Source of the DNA: CAVOAK01 sp963664465
Lineage (GTDB): Bacteria > Pseudomonadota > Alphaproteobacteria > UBA8366 > CAVOAK01
DNA length: 64,000 nucleotides
Direction: 5' to 3'
Assembly (NCBI GenBank): GCA_963664465.2
Contig: CAXXSU010000016.1
Coordinates: 1-64,000, forward strand
This document shows, in pieces, positions 18,889-26,673 of the stretch. The notes below the pieces were generated by a model that searched no databases, had not been told where the DNA came from, and worked only from the letters and a program-made list of their open reading frames with translations. Numbering within the stretch: the stretch's first letter is position 1; each line of letters starts with the position of its first letter. Made by a program: the position numbers and the translations under genes.

Positions 18889-19167
18889 CTACACCGTTTG
18901 CATTGCTTCTGCCTCGAATTTGACGGGGCTTGTGAAGTCCAGCGTCGAGTGCCGACGGACTGGATTATAGAACCCATCGATGTATCCGGCTATGGCAGTT
19001 TCAGCTTGGCTTCTTGACATGAACACAGTCCTCCAGATCAGTTCTGACTTGATGGTTTTGAAGAAGGTCTCGACGACGGCGTTATCATAGCAATTTCCCT
19101 TACCGCTCATTGAGGCGAGGAAACCGAGTTCACCGAGGCGCGCCTGGTATGCGTCTGAGCAGTACTG
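18889..19167 (-). pseudogene. IS3 orfB, C-terminal part (copy A)
   Basis: It encodes the last part of the IS3 integrase core from YCSDAYQARLGEL through MSGKGNCYDNAVVETFF (catalytic Glu) and NPVRRHSTLDFTSP to a stop at 18889. It is cut at the CAG codon by the IS30 element, so it has no start. The N-terminal half is at 23558-24090. Confidence 0.9.
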
Positions 19168-20639
19168 GGCGAATTCAACCGGTCGTCGCAACACGTTCAG
19201 TTTGACTGGCCTGCAAGCACTGGTCCAGAGCTTCGGCGGGAGTTCTCCATCCGAGGGTCTTGCGGGGCCGTGTATTGAGCGCGTCAGCAACAACTGCGAG
19301 TACGTCCGGACTGTGTACGCTCAGATCGGTTCCTTTCGGGAAGTACTGTCGAAGCAGTCCATTGGTGTTCTCGTTCGTTCCGCGTTGCCAAGGGCTGTGC
19401 GGTTCGCAGAAGTAGACGGGAAGGCCGGTTGCGATCCGAAGATCCGCATGCCTGGCCATCTCTGCTCCCTGGTCCCAGGTCAGCGAGCGGCGAAGCTGCG
19501 CTGGCAATGTCGTGATCGTCCGGGCGATGGCATCGCGAACCGCTTCAGCCCCATGACCGGCAAGCGCAGGCCCGTTCTTCACGCGCGGGACGGTGCCGTG
19601 GCCTTCCATTCGGGGAAGATGCAGCAGCATTGTGAACCTCGTGGTGCGTTCCACCAGAGTGCCGATCGCCGATCTGCCCAAGCCGATGATCAGGTCACCT
19701 TCCCAGTGTCCGGGTACGGCCCGATCAGCTGCTTCCGCCGATCGTTCACTGATCATGATCTCAGGCGTGACGAAGGATTTGCCCCGCCGGCGGCTACGTG
19801 CCCGAGGCACGCGCAGTGCCCTTCCCGTGCGAAGGCAGGCGGTCAGCTCACGACGGAGTGCGCCGCGGCCCTGTACGTAGAGCGCCTGATAGATCGCCTC
19901 ATGACTGATCCGCATCGCTTGATCCTCGGGCCCGTCCCCAGGATAGTCGATCCGAAGACGGTGCGCGATCTGCTCAGGACTCCAGGCCCTGGCCCATCGC
20001 CTGTGCTGCCGCGGCCCATGCCGACGACCGTTCCAGACGACGCGTGGCCCCTCGATCACCGTTCCATCCGGTGCCGAGATCCGACCCGCAAGCCGATCCT
20101 GCACATAGCGCCGCAGCGCCTCATTCGTTGCCAGCTTGGCTGGCTTCGGCCTTTTGGCGGATCGATCAGCATGCCACTGCGCCGTCGTTGCTCGGTAGTC
20201 CAGGCCACCGCTTCGGGTCGCCGCGTTGCGCCGCACCTCGCGGGAGATCGTCGACGGTGCTCGCTCCAGCCGGCAAGCAATATGACGTATGCCTCTTCCC
20301 TGGGCGCGCAGAAGAGCAATCTCCTCACGTTCCTCGAAAGACAGGTAACGTCCTGACAGCGGCTTGGCCGATTGCGATAAATGTGATGGTGGCATGCCGC
20401 CCGACCTCCGGAACCACCTCGAGCCTACCGGAGGGGATACACCGGCATCTCGGGCCGCGTCCTCGCTCGAACGCCCCGTCGCAATCGCTGCCCAGAACCG
20501 AACAAGCTCCTCACGCCGTGCCGAGTCCGGTCGACCTGGCGAATGCAACTTGCTCCGTCCAGACCGATCCGACCGCCGTCTGCGTACCGTCATAGCAACC
20601 TCCTATGCCAGAGTGTTGCGACGACCAATTGAACTCGCC
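19168..20639 (-). mobile_element. IS30-family element, copy A
   Basis: 1472 bp with 28-bp near-perfect inverted ends (each contains CGGTCGTCGCAACAC). CTG flanks both sides (19165-19167 and 20640-20642), a 3-bp target duplication inside IS3 orfB. The transposase points the same way as the host IS3. The copy at 55694-57165 sits in the same site in the opposite direction. Confidence 0.93.
19175..20593 (-). CDS. IS30-family transposase (copy A)
   Basis: 472 aa, intact. The N-terminal helix-turn-helix is RYLSFEEREEIALLRAQGRGI followed by RLERAPSTISREVRRN, both typical of IS30. Catalytic residues lie in VPGHWEGDLIIG (Asp), LTWDQGAEMARH (Asp) and PWQRGTNENTNGLLRQYFPKG (Glu). AGGAGG lies just upstream of the start. 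The translated protein is the same as copy B, implying very recent movement. Confidence 0.94.
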   Translation of the reverse strand: MTVRRRRSDRSGRSKLHSPGRPDSARREELVRFWAAIATGRSSEDAARDAGVSPPVGSRWFRRSGGMPPSHLSQSAKPLSGRYLSFEEREEIALLRAQGRGIRHIACRLERAPSTISREVRRNAATRSGGLDYRATTAQWHADRSAKRPKPAKLATNEALRRYVQDRLAGRISAPDGTVIEGPRVVWNGRRHGPRQHRRWARAWSPEQIAHRLRIDYPGDGPEDQAMRISHEAIYQALYVQGRGALRRELTACLRTGRALRVPRARSRRRGKSFVTPEIMISERSAEAADRAVPGHWEGDLIIGLGRSAIGTLVERTTRFTMLLHLPRMEGHGTVPRVKNGPALAGHGAEAVRDAIARTITTLPAQLRRSLTWDQGAEMARHADLRIATGLPVYFCEPHSPWQRGTNENTNGLLRQYFPKGTDLSVHSPDVLAVVADALNTRPRKTLGWRTPAEALDQCLQASQTERVATTG

Positions 20640-20667
20640 CTGGCTTCCCCGGACGCTCTCATGTTTG

Positions 20668-21723
20668 TCAAGCACTCGATGGGGCGGTGAGTACGCGGTA
20701 GATCTCGCGGGCCACGTAACGCTTCAGGCAGCGCATGATCTCGCGTTTGGACAGCCCCTCCAGGGTCCTGCGAGCGACATAGGCTCGGGTCCGCTCGTCG
20801 GTTCGCATTCGGCACACGACGACCATGTGCAGGGCGGAGTTGGCTTGGCGGTTGCCTCCGCGGTTGAGACGGTGGCGTTGCGTCTTCCCACTCGATGCGG
20901 GGATCGGGCAGACGCCGCACATCATGGCGAAGCTCGCCTCGGAGCGGAGCCGATCCGGGTTATCCCCAACGGCGACCATTACTGCGCCTGCGTTCTCGGT
21001 GCCCACGCCTTCGAGCTCAAGCAGACTGGGGGCGAGCTCCTCGACCAAGGGGACGATGAACCGGTCGAGTTCAGCGATCTCGTCGTTGATGTCGAGGATT
21101 CTGCGGGCGAGGGACTTCAGGGAGAGCTTGGTCGCGACCACCGGGTCTCGATAGCCGACCGTGTCCGGCCTCCAGGCCGCACAGGTACGCAGGCGCTGCA
21201 TGCGGGTGAGGTTGCGGACCTGGTCACGCACTTCCTCCGGTGCGGCAACGATGGTGTTGTAGAGTTGCTGCAGGGCCGCGCGGCGGCACTTGATTGCCGT
21301 CTTTCGCGTCGTTCGCAGCACCCGCAGGGCTTCCACGGTGCCGGAACGGTCTTTGGCCACCTGGACCCGGCGTCTTGTGCGCGCCGCCTCGGCCGCGGAA
21401 ATCGCATCCAGGGCGTCGTCCTTGCCCTTGGCTCTTCGGCTGGCTGGGTCCGGCCCGGTCACCTCGAGCACGGGGATACCCGAGAGTGCCAGGTGCCGGG
21501 TGATGCCGGCTCCGTAGGTACCGGTGGATTCCACTCCTACACGAAGCAGCTCGCCATGAGAGCGGAACCAGCGAAGCATCGCCCGGTAGCCGGCTCGGGT
21601 GGTGGAGAACGATTCGGTACCAAGCACCGTTCCGTCGTGGCTCACGACGGCGGCGGTGTGCAGGTCCTGGTGGGTGTCGACGCCACCGATGATCTGGATG
21701 TTGTCGGCTGTTGTAGTCGCCAT
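20668..21723 (-). CDS. IS110-family DEDD transposase/recombinase
   Basis: 351 aa from the ATG at 21723 (MATTTADNIQIIGG), with AGGGGG upstream; a longer frame reaches 21819 but lacks a ribosome site. The RuvC-like DEDD site is visible as GGVDTHQDLHTAAVV (Asp), VGVESTGTYGAGI (Glu) and AKGKDDALDAISA (Asp-Asp). The C-terminal Tnp domain has LLELEGVGTENAGAVMVAVG and the catalytic-serine region ...CPIPASSGKTQRHRLNRGGNRQANSAL. It is intact. The family excises as a circle and reinserts using a structured RNA from its leader. Confidence 0.92.
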   Translation of the reverse strand: MATTTADNIQIIGGVDTHQDLHTAAVVSHDGTVLGTESFSTTRAGYRAMLRWFRSHGELLRVGVESTGTYGAGITRHLALSGIPVLEVTGPDPASRRAKGKDDALDAISAAEAARTRRRVQVAKDRSGTVEALRVLRTTRKTAIKCRRAALQQLYNTIVAAPEEVRDQVRNLTRMQRLRTCAAWRPDTVGYRDPVVATKLSLKSLARRILDINDEIAELDRFIVPLVEELAPSLLELEGVGTENAGAVMVAVGDNPDRLRSEASFAMMCGVCPIPASSGKTQRHRLNRGGNRQANSALHMVVVCRMRTDERTRAYVARRTLEGLSKREIMRCLKRYVAREIYRVLTAPSSA

Positions 21724-22012
21724 GTCCGCCCCCTGGTCTATGATGGGTGGAGGGGTTGGCTCCGAACTCAGCCGATGTCGGACACGACAGTGACGGGGCG
21801 CCCAAGGCCGGGCTCTCATCAGGTCACGATGTCGGTCGAGGTCGGAACCTCAACCGGTTGCCCCCGGGTGGCCGACATGTCCGGGGAATGACATCTCGGT
21901 CGATCTGAGTGTGGGTCAAGCCACCCAAGGACGGCCGGCCCTATCAGTCTAGATGCGTCTATCGCTGTGCGGGTCAGGTCACTCCGAGGGAACCGGCCCG
22001 CAGATACTCACT
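21724..22012 (-). ncRNA. Candidate bridge RNA in the IS110 leader
   Basis: 289 nt of gene-free DNA upstream of the transposase, where IS110 (IS621-type) elements encode their bridge RNA. Read 5-prime to 3-prime on the minus strand, it contains four words in order. AGCGAU (21966-21961) equals one half of the known target. UUCCCCG (21888-21882) is complementary to the other target half. AUGAGAGC (21819-21812) equals the element's right end. UCACU (21793-21789) is complementary to its left end. That is the order LTG, RTG, LDG, RDG. The matches are short, and the LTG-RTG gap (about 72 nt) is longer than I would expect. RNA ends and folding are not determined. Confidence 0.5.
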
Positions 22013-22068
22013 ATCGCTATGGTGGATCACACCGGCGCCAGGTTGGCGCAGCCCGATAGCACGGTTAA

Positions 22069-23557
22069 CAGCCCGTTGACGAAGTCTTCCCTGGACGAAG
22101 TCTTCCCTGGACGAAGTCGGCATGGTCTGATTCTCTGGTGTCCTGGCCTGAAGGGAGGTTCGCTGATGGCGATGGGACAGCAGAAGGATCGTCAGGGGGA
22201 CTTGATGGTGAGCTGGTCGGAGATGCCGCGCTCGCCTGGTCATGTATTTTACGACCGCCTGCAGTTGGTACTGATCGAGGGCGGCTTCGACGGCTTCGCC
22301 GAGGCGGTCTGCCAGCCCTATTACGCGGCCAGGATGGGGGCGCCTTCGGTGCCACCCGGGCGCTACTTCCGTATGCACCTGGTGGGCTACTTCGAGGGTA
22401 TCGACTCTGAGCGTGGGCTGGAGTGGCGCTGCTCGGATTCCCTGTCGCTACGGGAGTTCCTGCTGTTGGAGATGCGGGAACGGGTGCCGGACCATTCCTG
22501 GCTGTCACGGACCCGCGCGCGCCTGCCCCATGAAGTCCACACGGCGGTGTTTGACTGGGTCCTGGCGCTGATCGCCGAGGCGGGTCTGGTGAAGGGCGAG
22601 CGCATCGGGGTGGATGCCTCGACCATGGAGGCCAACGCGGCGCTGCGCAACATCGTGCGGAGGGACACGGGCGAGGGTTACCGGGGGATGCTGGAGCGCT
22701 TGGCCCAGGAGAGCGGTATCGAGACACCCACGGCTGAGGACCTGGCGCGTCTGGACCGCAAGCGCAAGGGCAAGAAGCTCTCGAACCAGGACTGGGTTTC
22801 CAGGAGCGACCCCGAGGCCAAGATCGCCAAGATGAAGGACGGCACCACGCACCTGGCCTACAAGCCCGAGCACGCGGTGGATCTGGACACCGGCGCGGTG
22901 GTGGCGGCGGAGCTGCACCCGGCCGACGAGGGCGATACGACAACGCTTCCCAAGACCCTGGCGGCGGCCGAGGCAAACCTCGAGGCGGTGGATGTGGCGC
23001 CGACGGCCGAAGATCCGGCCGAATGTGTGACCGACATAAGGGCTCCCACTCACGGTTGGTCTTGAAGGCGCTCGACGACGGCCCCTGGAAGAGCCGGATC
23101 TCCGAGCCCAAGCAGAAGGGTTTTGCGCGCTGGCACGGAGATGATGCGGCTCGCCGGGCGGTCACCAACAACCGGACCCGGCTGTTATCGGGGGTGGCCA
23201 GGGAAGCCTTCAAGCTGCGCGCCGAGATCGTCGAGCGCTCCTTTGCCCACAACCTCGATCGCGGCGGTATGCGCCGGACCTGGCTTCGGGGCCGCGAGAA
23301 CGTGCACAAGCGATACCTGCTTCACGTCGCCGGCCACAACCTATCGTTGCTGATGCGCCAACTCATCGGCGCCGGCACCCCGAAGGAGGCCGTGGCGGGC
23401 GGAATTGGCGCCTTGTTCGTGCTTGTTACGCCCGCTGGAGCCGTCCTGGTCGTTCAGATCGTCCTCATCGTCTGCGGAGGATGGCGAAACCGCCTTCGCC
23501 GCGATATGCTTCGCCGTGGCGTGAAACCCGGTCAATGACGCCTTTTTCAACGGGCTG
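22069..23557 (+). mobile_element. IS1182-family element, copy 2 (degraded), inserted in IS3 orfB at TTAA
   Basis: 1489 bp with ends CAGCCCGTTGA and TCAACGGGCTG. TTAA flanks both sides (22065-22068, 23558-23561), while IS3 copy B has a single TTAA at the same place (about 57231-57234), so the target duplication is proven. It differs from copy 1 by a 16-bp tandem duplication near the left end (around 22087-22118), a 2-bp insertion in the gene and one extra base near the 3-prime end. Confidence 0.94.
22166..23538 (+). pseudogene. IS1182-family transposase, copy 2 (frameshifted)
   Basis: It matches the copy-1 protein from the ATG at 22166 to ...DPAECVTD. A 2-bp insertion near 23034 (GACCGACATAAG against GACCGATAAG) then shifts the frame. 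The remainder continues in another frame from KGSHSRLVLKALDD to the end, with a further one-base insertion changing the C-terminus. No complete transposase can be made. Confidence 0.93.
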
Positions 23558-24090
23558 TTAAGCGCCCTGAGCGGCAGGTCGCTGGTCATGCGAGCGCCCA
23601 CGGCCCAGCCGATGACGCGCCGGGAGTAGAGGTCGAGCATGACGGCCAGGTAGAGCCAGCCCTGTGCCGTCCAGATATAGCTGATGTCGGCAGCCCATTT
23701 CTCGTTGGGTGCCTCGGCGGAGAAGTTCTGGTCGAGAAGGTTCGATGCGACGGCCTTGTTGTGCTGGCTGTCCGTCGTCTTTTTGAACTTCTGTTTCCGT
23801 TTTGGAGACAACCCATTTCCCCGCATCAGCCGAGCCACCCTATGGCGTCCAACCTCGATCCCATTCTCGGCAAGCTCGTGATGGACCCGCTCTGCACCGT
23901 AGCTCTCGCGGCTGCGCCGAAAGGCTGCCCGGACATGGGCGAGTAGAACCATGTCATCGAGCTGTCGCTGGCTTGGGCCGCGATTGCGCCAAGCGTAGAA
24001 GCCTGAGACGCTGACCTGCAGCAGTCTGCACAGGCGGAATATCGGCATCGCCAACCCGGCCCTCTCCGCGTCGATGAACCGGAACCTCAT
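23558..24090 (-). pseudogene. IS3 orfB, N-terminal part (copy A)
   Basis: It begins MRFRFIDAERAGLAMPIF and contains the HTH_21 region (YGAERVHHELAENGIEVGRHRVARLM) and the first catalytic Asp in EKWAADISYIW. It is cut at TTAA by IS1182 copy 2. A further 56 bp of the same frame (NRAIGLRQPGAGVIHHSD) lies at 22013-22068, beyond that element. It overlaps orfA by ATGA and should be expressed by a -1 frameshift. Confidence 0.92.
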
Positions 24091-24389
24091 CGACTTTCCC
24101 TGGCGAAGAAGGCCAGCGCTTTTTTTAGCAGATCACGTTCCTGACGGGCCAGATCACGCTCTCGGCGTAGGCGGGTAATCTCCTTCGCTGCATCCTCATG
24201 CGGACCGGAAAGCAAATCCTCCTCACGCAATTCTGCGACCCAGCGGCCGAGCGCGCTGACGCTGATCCCAAGATCTCCTGCTATCTGCCGCTGCCTGCGC
24301 CCGCTCGTCTGTAAAAGACGGACGGCTTCTTCCTTGAAGGCCCGATCAAACCGCCGGCCCTTGTTCCCATTCTGCTTCGACATTTGCAC
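24087..24389 (-). CDS. IS3 orfA (copy A)
   Basis: 100 aa, HTH_8/LZ type: KGRRFDRAFKEEAVRLLQ, then RQRQIAGDLGISVSALGRWV and a leucine-zipper stretch (about 60-95, EITRLRRERDLARQERDLLKKA). GGAGG sits just before its ATG. It binds the IS ends and regulates transposition in this family. The A7 slippery run and ATGA overlap with orfB are intact, but orfB is destroyed, so only OrfA or a truncated fusion can be made. Confidence 0.92.
   Translation of the reverse strand: MQMSKQNGNKGRRFDRAFKEEAVRLLQTSGRRQRQIAGDLGISVSALGRWVAELREEDLLSGPHEDAAKEITRLRRERDLARQERDLLKKALAFFARESR
24120..24126 (-). promoter_or_regulatory. Programmed -1 frameshift site (A7) of IS3
   Basis: On the coding strand the run reads CTAAAAAAAGCGC. 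Slipping back one base here joins orfA in frame with the orfB ATG (KSAGLLRQGKSMRF), giving the OrfAB transposase known for IS3. The same site occurs in copy B at about 57792-57798. Confidence 0.8.
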
Positions 24390-24681
24390 CTCCTGCGATC
24401 AAAATCCTATCGCAGGACGTCTCCACTTTCGTCAGCAGGGTCCACCCCACAGGGGTTGGCGCAGTGAGAACGTGTGGCACAATAAGCCATCTTGACGGGC
24501 TAATTATTCTCCCACTCCCTCACCTCCCTTCCATCGTTGCCGTAAGCTGGGTGCTTGCAATAAGGGGCACGATCCGGTCCGCAAGGGTGCCGGCGCCGAT
24601 GGCGATGGGGTCGTTGTGGGAGTCTCAATGTCCGGGAACGGTGGGGACGTTATTGGGGATGAACTCGAACGTGATGGCACG

Positions 24682-24724
24682 AAAAAGGGGCCGGTCCTGC
24701 GCCGAGTTGGCGGGAACCGGCCCC
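24682..24724 (-). terminator. Rho-independent terminator after ssb copy X
   Basis: Stem GGGGCCGGT/ACCGGCCCC (24687-24695 with 24716-24724), followed on the minus strand by five T. It lies 22 bp past the ssb stop. The two related ssb loci have the same structure. Confidence 0.85.
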
Positions 24725-24746
24725 GAGGTGTGCGGCTGGGGGGCCG

Positions 24747-25187
24747 CTAGAAAGGAATTTGGTCAGCGTCGGCTATTGATTCACGGGTCGTTGCGGTCGA
24801 CACGGTGTCTCCGTTCATAGTCGGCGCGCCATTGCCATTCGGCTTGTCGAGAAATTGGACTCGGCCGCCGGGGACCAGCAGGATCTCGGTCGAGAACCGG
24901 TCGCTGTCCTCGCCGTCCTTGCGCCACTTGCGGGTCTGCAGCTTGCCCGACACGTAGACCAGGCGACCCTTCTTCGCGTGCTTCTCCATCGTCTCCACCA
25001 GGCCGTCCTGGAAGGTGACGATGCGGTGCCACTCGGTGCGGTCCACCTTGTCCCCCGAGTTTTTGTCGAGGAAACTCTCGTCGGTGGCGATCGAGACGTT
25101 GGCCACGCGGCCGCCGTTGGTGAGACGGCTGATGGTGACATCGGCGCCGAGGCGTCCGATCAACTGTGCGTTATTCAGTCCGAACAT
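24747..25187 (-). CDS. ssb: Single-stranded DNA-binding protein (copy X)
   Basis: 146 aa from the ATG at 25187 (MFGLNNAQLIGRLGAD), with TAGGAG seven bases upstream; a second ATG at 25193 lacks spacing. The OB fold is typical: LTNGGRVANVSIATDESF, then RTEWHRIVTFQDGLVE and GRLVYVSGKLQTRKW. The C-terminal tip is DADQIPF, close to the canonical acidic DDDIPF that recruits repair and replication partners. It binds ssDNA during replication or conjugal transfer. Its position beside mobilisation-type genes and its duplication suggest a plasmid or ICE role. Confidence 0.93.
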   Translation of the reverse strand: MFGLNNAQLIGRLGADVTISRLTNGGRVANVSIATDESFLDKNSGDKVDRTEWHRIVTFQDGLVETMEKHAKKGRLVYVSGKLQTRKWRKDGEDSDRFSTEILLVPGGRVQFLDKPNGNGAPTMNGDTVSTATTRESIADADQIPF

Positions 25188-25293
25188 GATCAATCTCCTA
25201 TGATCCGGGTTATGACATCGGGTTGTTGAACGGGAACCGGTCTCTCTCGATCCCTTCTCCGTTCACTCTCTGAAAGCCCTTCTCTTCCTCGGT

Positions 25294-25479
25294 TTAGGCG
25301 TCCGCGCCGGATCGGTCCTGTGAGGCGAGAACTTCGCGGATCGCGTAGGCCGGCATTCCGACCGCGGCCAGCAGTGCGCCGGCGTCGGGAAGCGGTGCGG
25401 CGAAGTCGGCATTGCGTGTGCTGCCGGGATTGAAAAGGGTGTCGTTGGAGTCGGTCGAGGTATGAATGCGATCGAACAT
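25294..25479 (-). CDS. Conserved 61-aa protein of the ssb cassette
   Basis: It starts at MFDRIHTSTDSND with GCGGAGAT upstream. The paralogue at 54313-54504 has the same layout with a few substitutions (HTSTDSND against HSSTESND, VGMPAYAIREVL against VGMPAHAIREVL), mostly conservative, which supports real coding. PLPDAGALLAAVGMP is shared. No motif or family recognised. It lies about 100 bp upstream of ssb on the same strand, so it is probably co-transcribed. Confidence 0.65.
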   Translation of the reverse strand: MFDRIHTSTDSNDTLFNPGSTRNADFAAPLPDAGALLAAVGMPAYAIREVLASQDRSGADA

Positions 25480-25662
25480 TTTGCATCTCCGCTTGATAGG
25501 GTTGAGACGCCGCCCGGAGGGAACTCTCTTTACCCTTGGACACGTCGCCGTTCTCTTTGCCTTCCTCAAACTCTCGTGGACACTGGTCGTGGCAGGCCGG
25601 AGTGTTCGGTGGCATCGGTTTGCCCGGAACGATTCTGAGCGCGGGTAGACGTCCCGGGGTCG

Positions 25663-25977
25663 TCAGGTAGCTGCGTCGTTCGCGTCCTTGATGGCGATGA
25701 TGACGTCGTCGAGGCTACCCCTCGCGTTCATCAAGGTGTGTTCGAGATGGAGAAGCCGACGGCGGAGCCCGGCGCGTTCGCCGCTAGACGGATTGCCGGA
25801 CAGGCGCATGATGGCGTTCCGCAGCTCGGCGAAGCGTTCCGCCAGATCCTTCATGCTTGCGGCGGCCTCGCGGGCTCCAGTCCGGGCTTCCGGCAGGAAC
25901 CCGTCAGGATCTGGCCAAGCGCCGGGCACAGTGTTGAAATCGTCGGCGTCACGGTGCGATGTGAGGGTTTTGAGCAT
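25663..25977 (-). CDS. Conserved 104-aa helical protein of the ssb cassette
   Basis: It starts at MLKTLTSHRDADDF, preceded by CGGAGAG. The second half is helical and probably coiled (SMKDLAERFAELRNAIMRLSG, then RRRLLHLEHTLMNARGSLDD). It is duplicated at 54689-55003 with only a few changes. No enzyme motif. As the first gene of the cassette (104-aa, about 62-aa, ssb) it may be a plasmid-maintenance or DNA-transfer accessory; this is inference from context only. Confidence 0.65.
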   Translation of the reverse strand: MLKTLTSHRDADDFNTVPGAWPDPDGFLPEARTGAREAAASMKDLAERFAELRNAIMRLSGNPSSGERAGLRRRLLHLEHTLMNARGSLDDVIIAIKDANDAAT

Positions 25978-26343
25978 CTGGCTCTCCGTGGATTGTAAAA
26001 CAGGGTGGCGGCGATTCTGGAGGAAGTGACTCCCCCGGGCACCGCCCGGATCGCCCCTGCCGTGCTGCTCCCGGCCTCTCCGTGCCGCGTCGCGCGGTTG
26101 GCGAGGTTCGTGCGGAAACGGTGTCCACGTTTCCCGTCTGCTGCTGTCATGCAGCCCCCGGCGATAGCGGACCGGGCATCCCGGTCGGATCCGAGCCGCG
26201 CGCCGGGCGACTACAAATCTCAACATGGCAGGTTGGACTGTTCGAGCCGGGCGGCGGCGCAAAGGCGCAAATTTGCCGAGGCCGGGCGGAGGACGGCAAC
26301 CACCGTTCGGACGCCTCGTGCCGGATACCGGGAAACGTGTGAT

Positions 26344-26631
26344 TTACGCTGAGTGCGTTGCTGCCGATGGCCGGCGCTCGAGGATGCGGCCAGGGCCGAT
26401 GTACTCGGGCACGAACCCACGCCGGTGCCAGGAAGCGTCCCCGAGGCTACAGCCCATGCGGTTGAGCGCCGCGAGGCCCCGCCGGCCGGTCCCCTCGATC
26501 CCGATCCGACCGGCCCACCCCGGTTGCCGCCTTGCGAGGCGCCAGCCGTCAGCGGGATCCCTTCGTGTATCCCGGCCGGCCGCCTCGGTGCCTGTCGAGC
26601 GATCCCGCCGAACGTCGATCAATATCCGATT
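26344..26631 (-). CDS. Possible small basic protein downstream of the zinc-knuckle gene
   Basis: An open frame in the same reading frame as the gene at 26674 and just after its stop, with a weak TTG start near 26631. The C-terminal part (GCSLGDASWHRRGFVPEY, IGPGRILERR) looks protein-like, but the first half is Arg/Gly-rich as expected by chance in this GC content. No recognised family. Confidence 0.3.
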   Translation of the reverse strand, partial: NRILIDVRRDRSTGTEAAGRDTRRDPADGWRLARRQPGWAGRIGIEGTGRRGLAALNRMGCSLGDASWHRRGFVPEYIGPGRILERRPSAATHSA

Positions 26632-26673
26632 AGGGCCGCCATGGGTGAAACGTCGGAAATCACTTCCACATCT

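Larger units (their letters stand above)
20652..22012 (-). mobile_element. IS110-family element inserted in IS3 orfB
   Basis: Comparison with the empty site at 57171-57184 gives the boundaries directly: TTCCCCG ends at 20651 and ATCGCTATGG resumes at 22013. The element is therefore 1361 bp, with no target duplication and no obvious terminal inverted repeats, as known for IS110. One transposase lies at its right end in transposon orientation, and a 289-bp non-coding leader lies at the other end. Confidence 0.92.
18860..24444 (-). mobile_element. IS3-family element, copy A, carrying three nested insertions
   Basis: The ends TGGACCC (18860) and GGGTCCA (24438-24444) head imperfect inverted repeats that also share AAAGTGGAG. 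Removing the IS30 (19168-20639), IS110 (20652-22012) and IS1182 (22069-23557) elements leaves about 1.25 kb that matches copy B at 55386-58116. The outer flanks (GAGC and CCCC) do not match, so no target duplication is left. Confidence 0.88.
24625..26370. repeat. Duplicated ssb cassette, copy X
   Basis: About 1.75 kb that recurs at about 53637-55388 in the same order and orientation: terminator, ssb, about 62-aa ORF, 104-aa ORF and upstream region. Nucleotide similarity is high with scattered substitutions, and both ssb proteins keep their frame. The upstream stretch 24452-24560 is additionally repeated at 52204-52330. IS3 copy A touches the left of this block and IS3 copy B cuts the right end of the other one. 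Confidence 0.85.

Noticed and set aside
24464..24820. Plus-strand ORF of 118 codons in cassette X, with a relative at 52181-52579
   Set aside because: The similarity reflects the duplicated DNA; the two frames diverge by indels, and the minus strand holds the ssb terminator and gene remnant.
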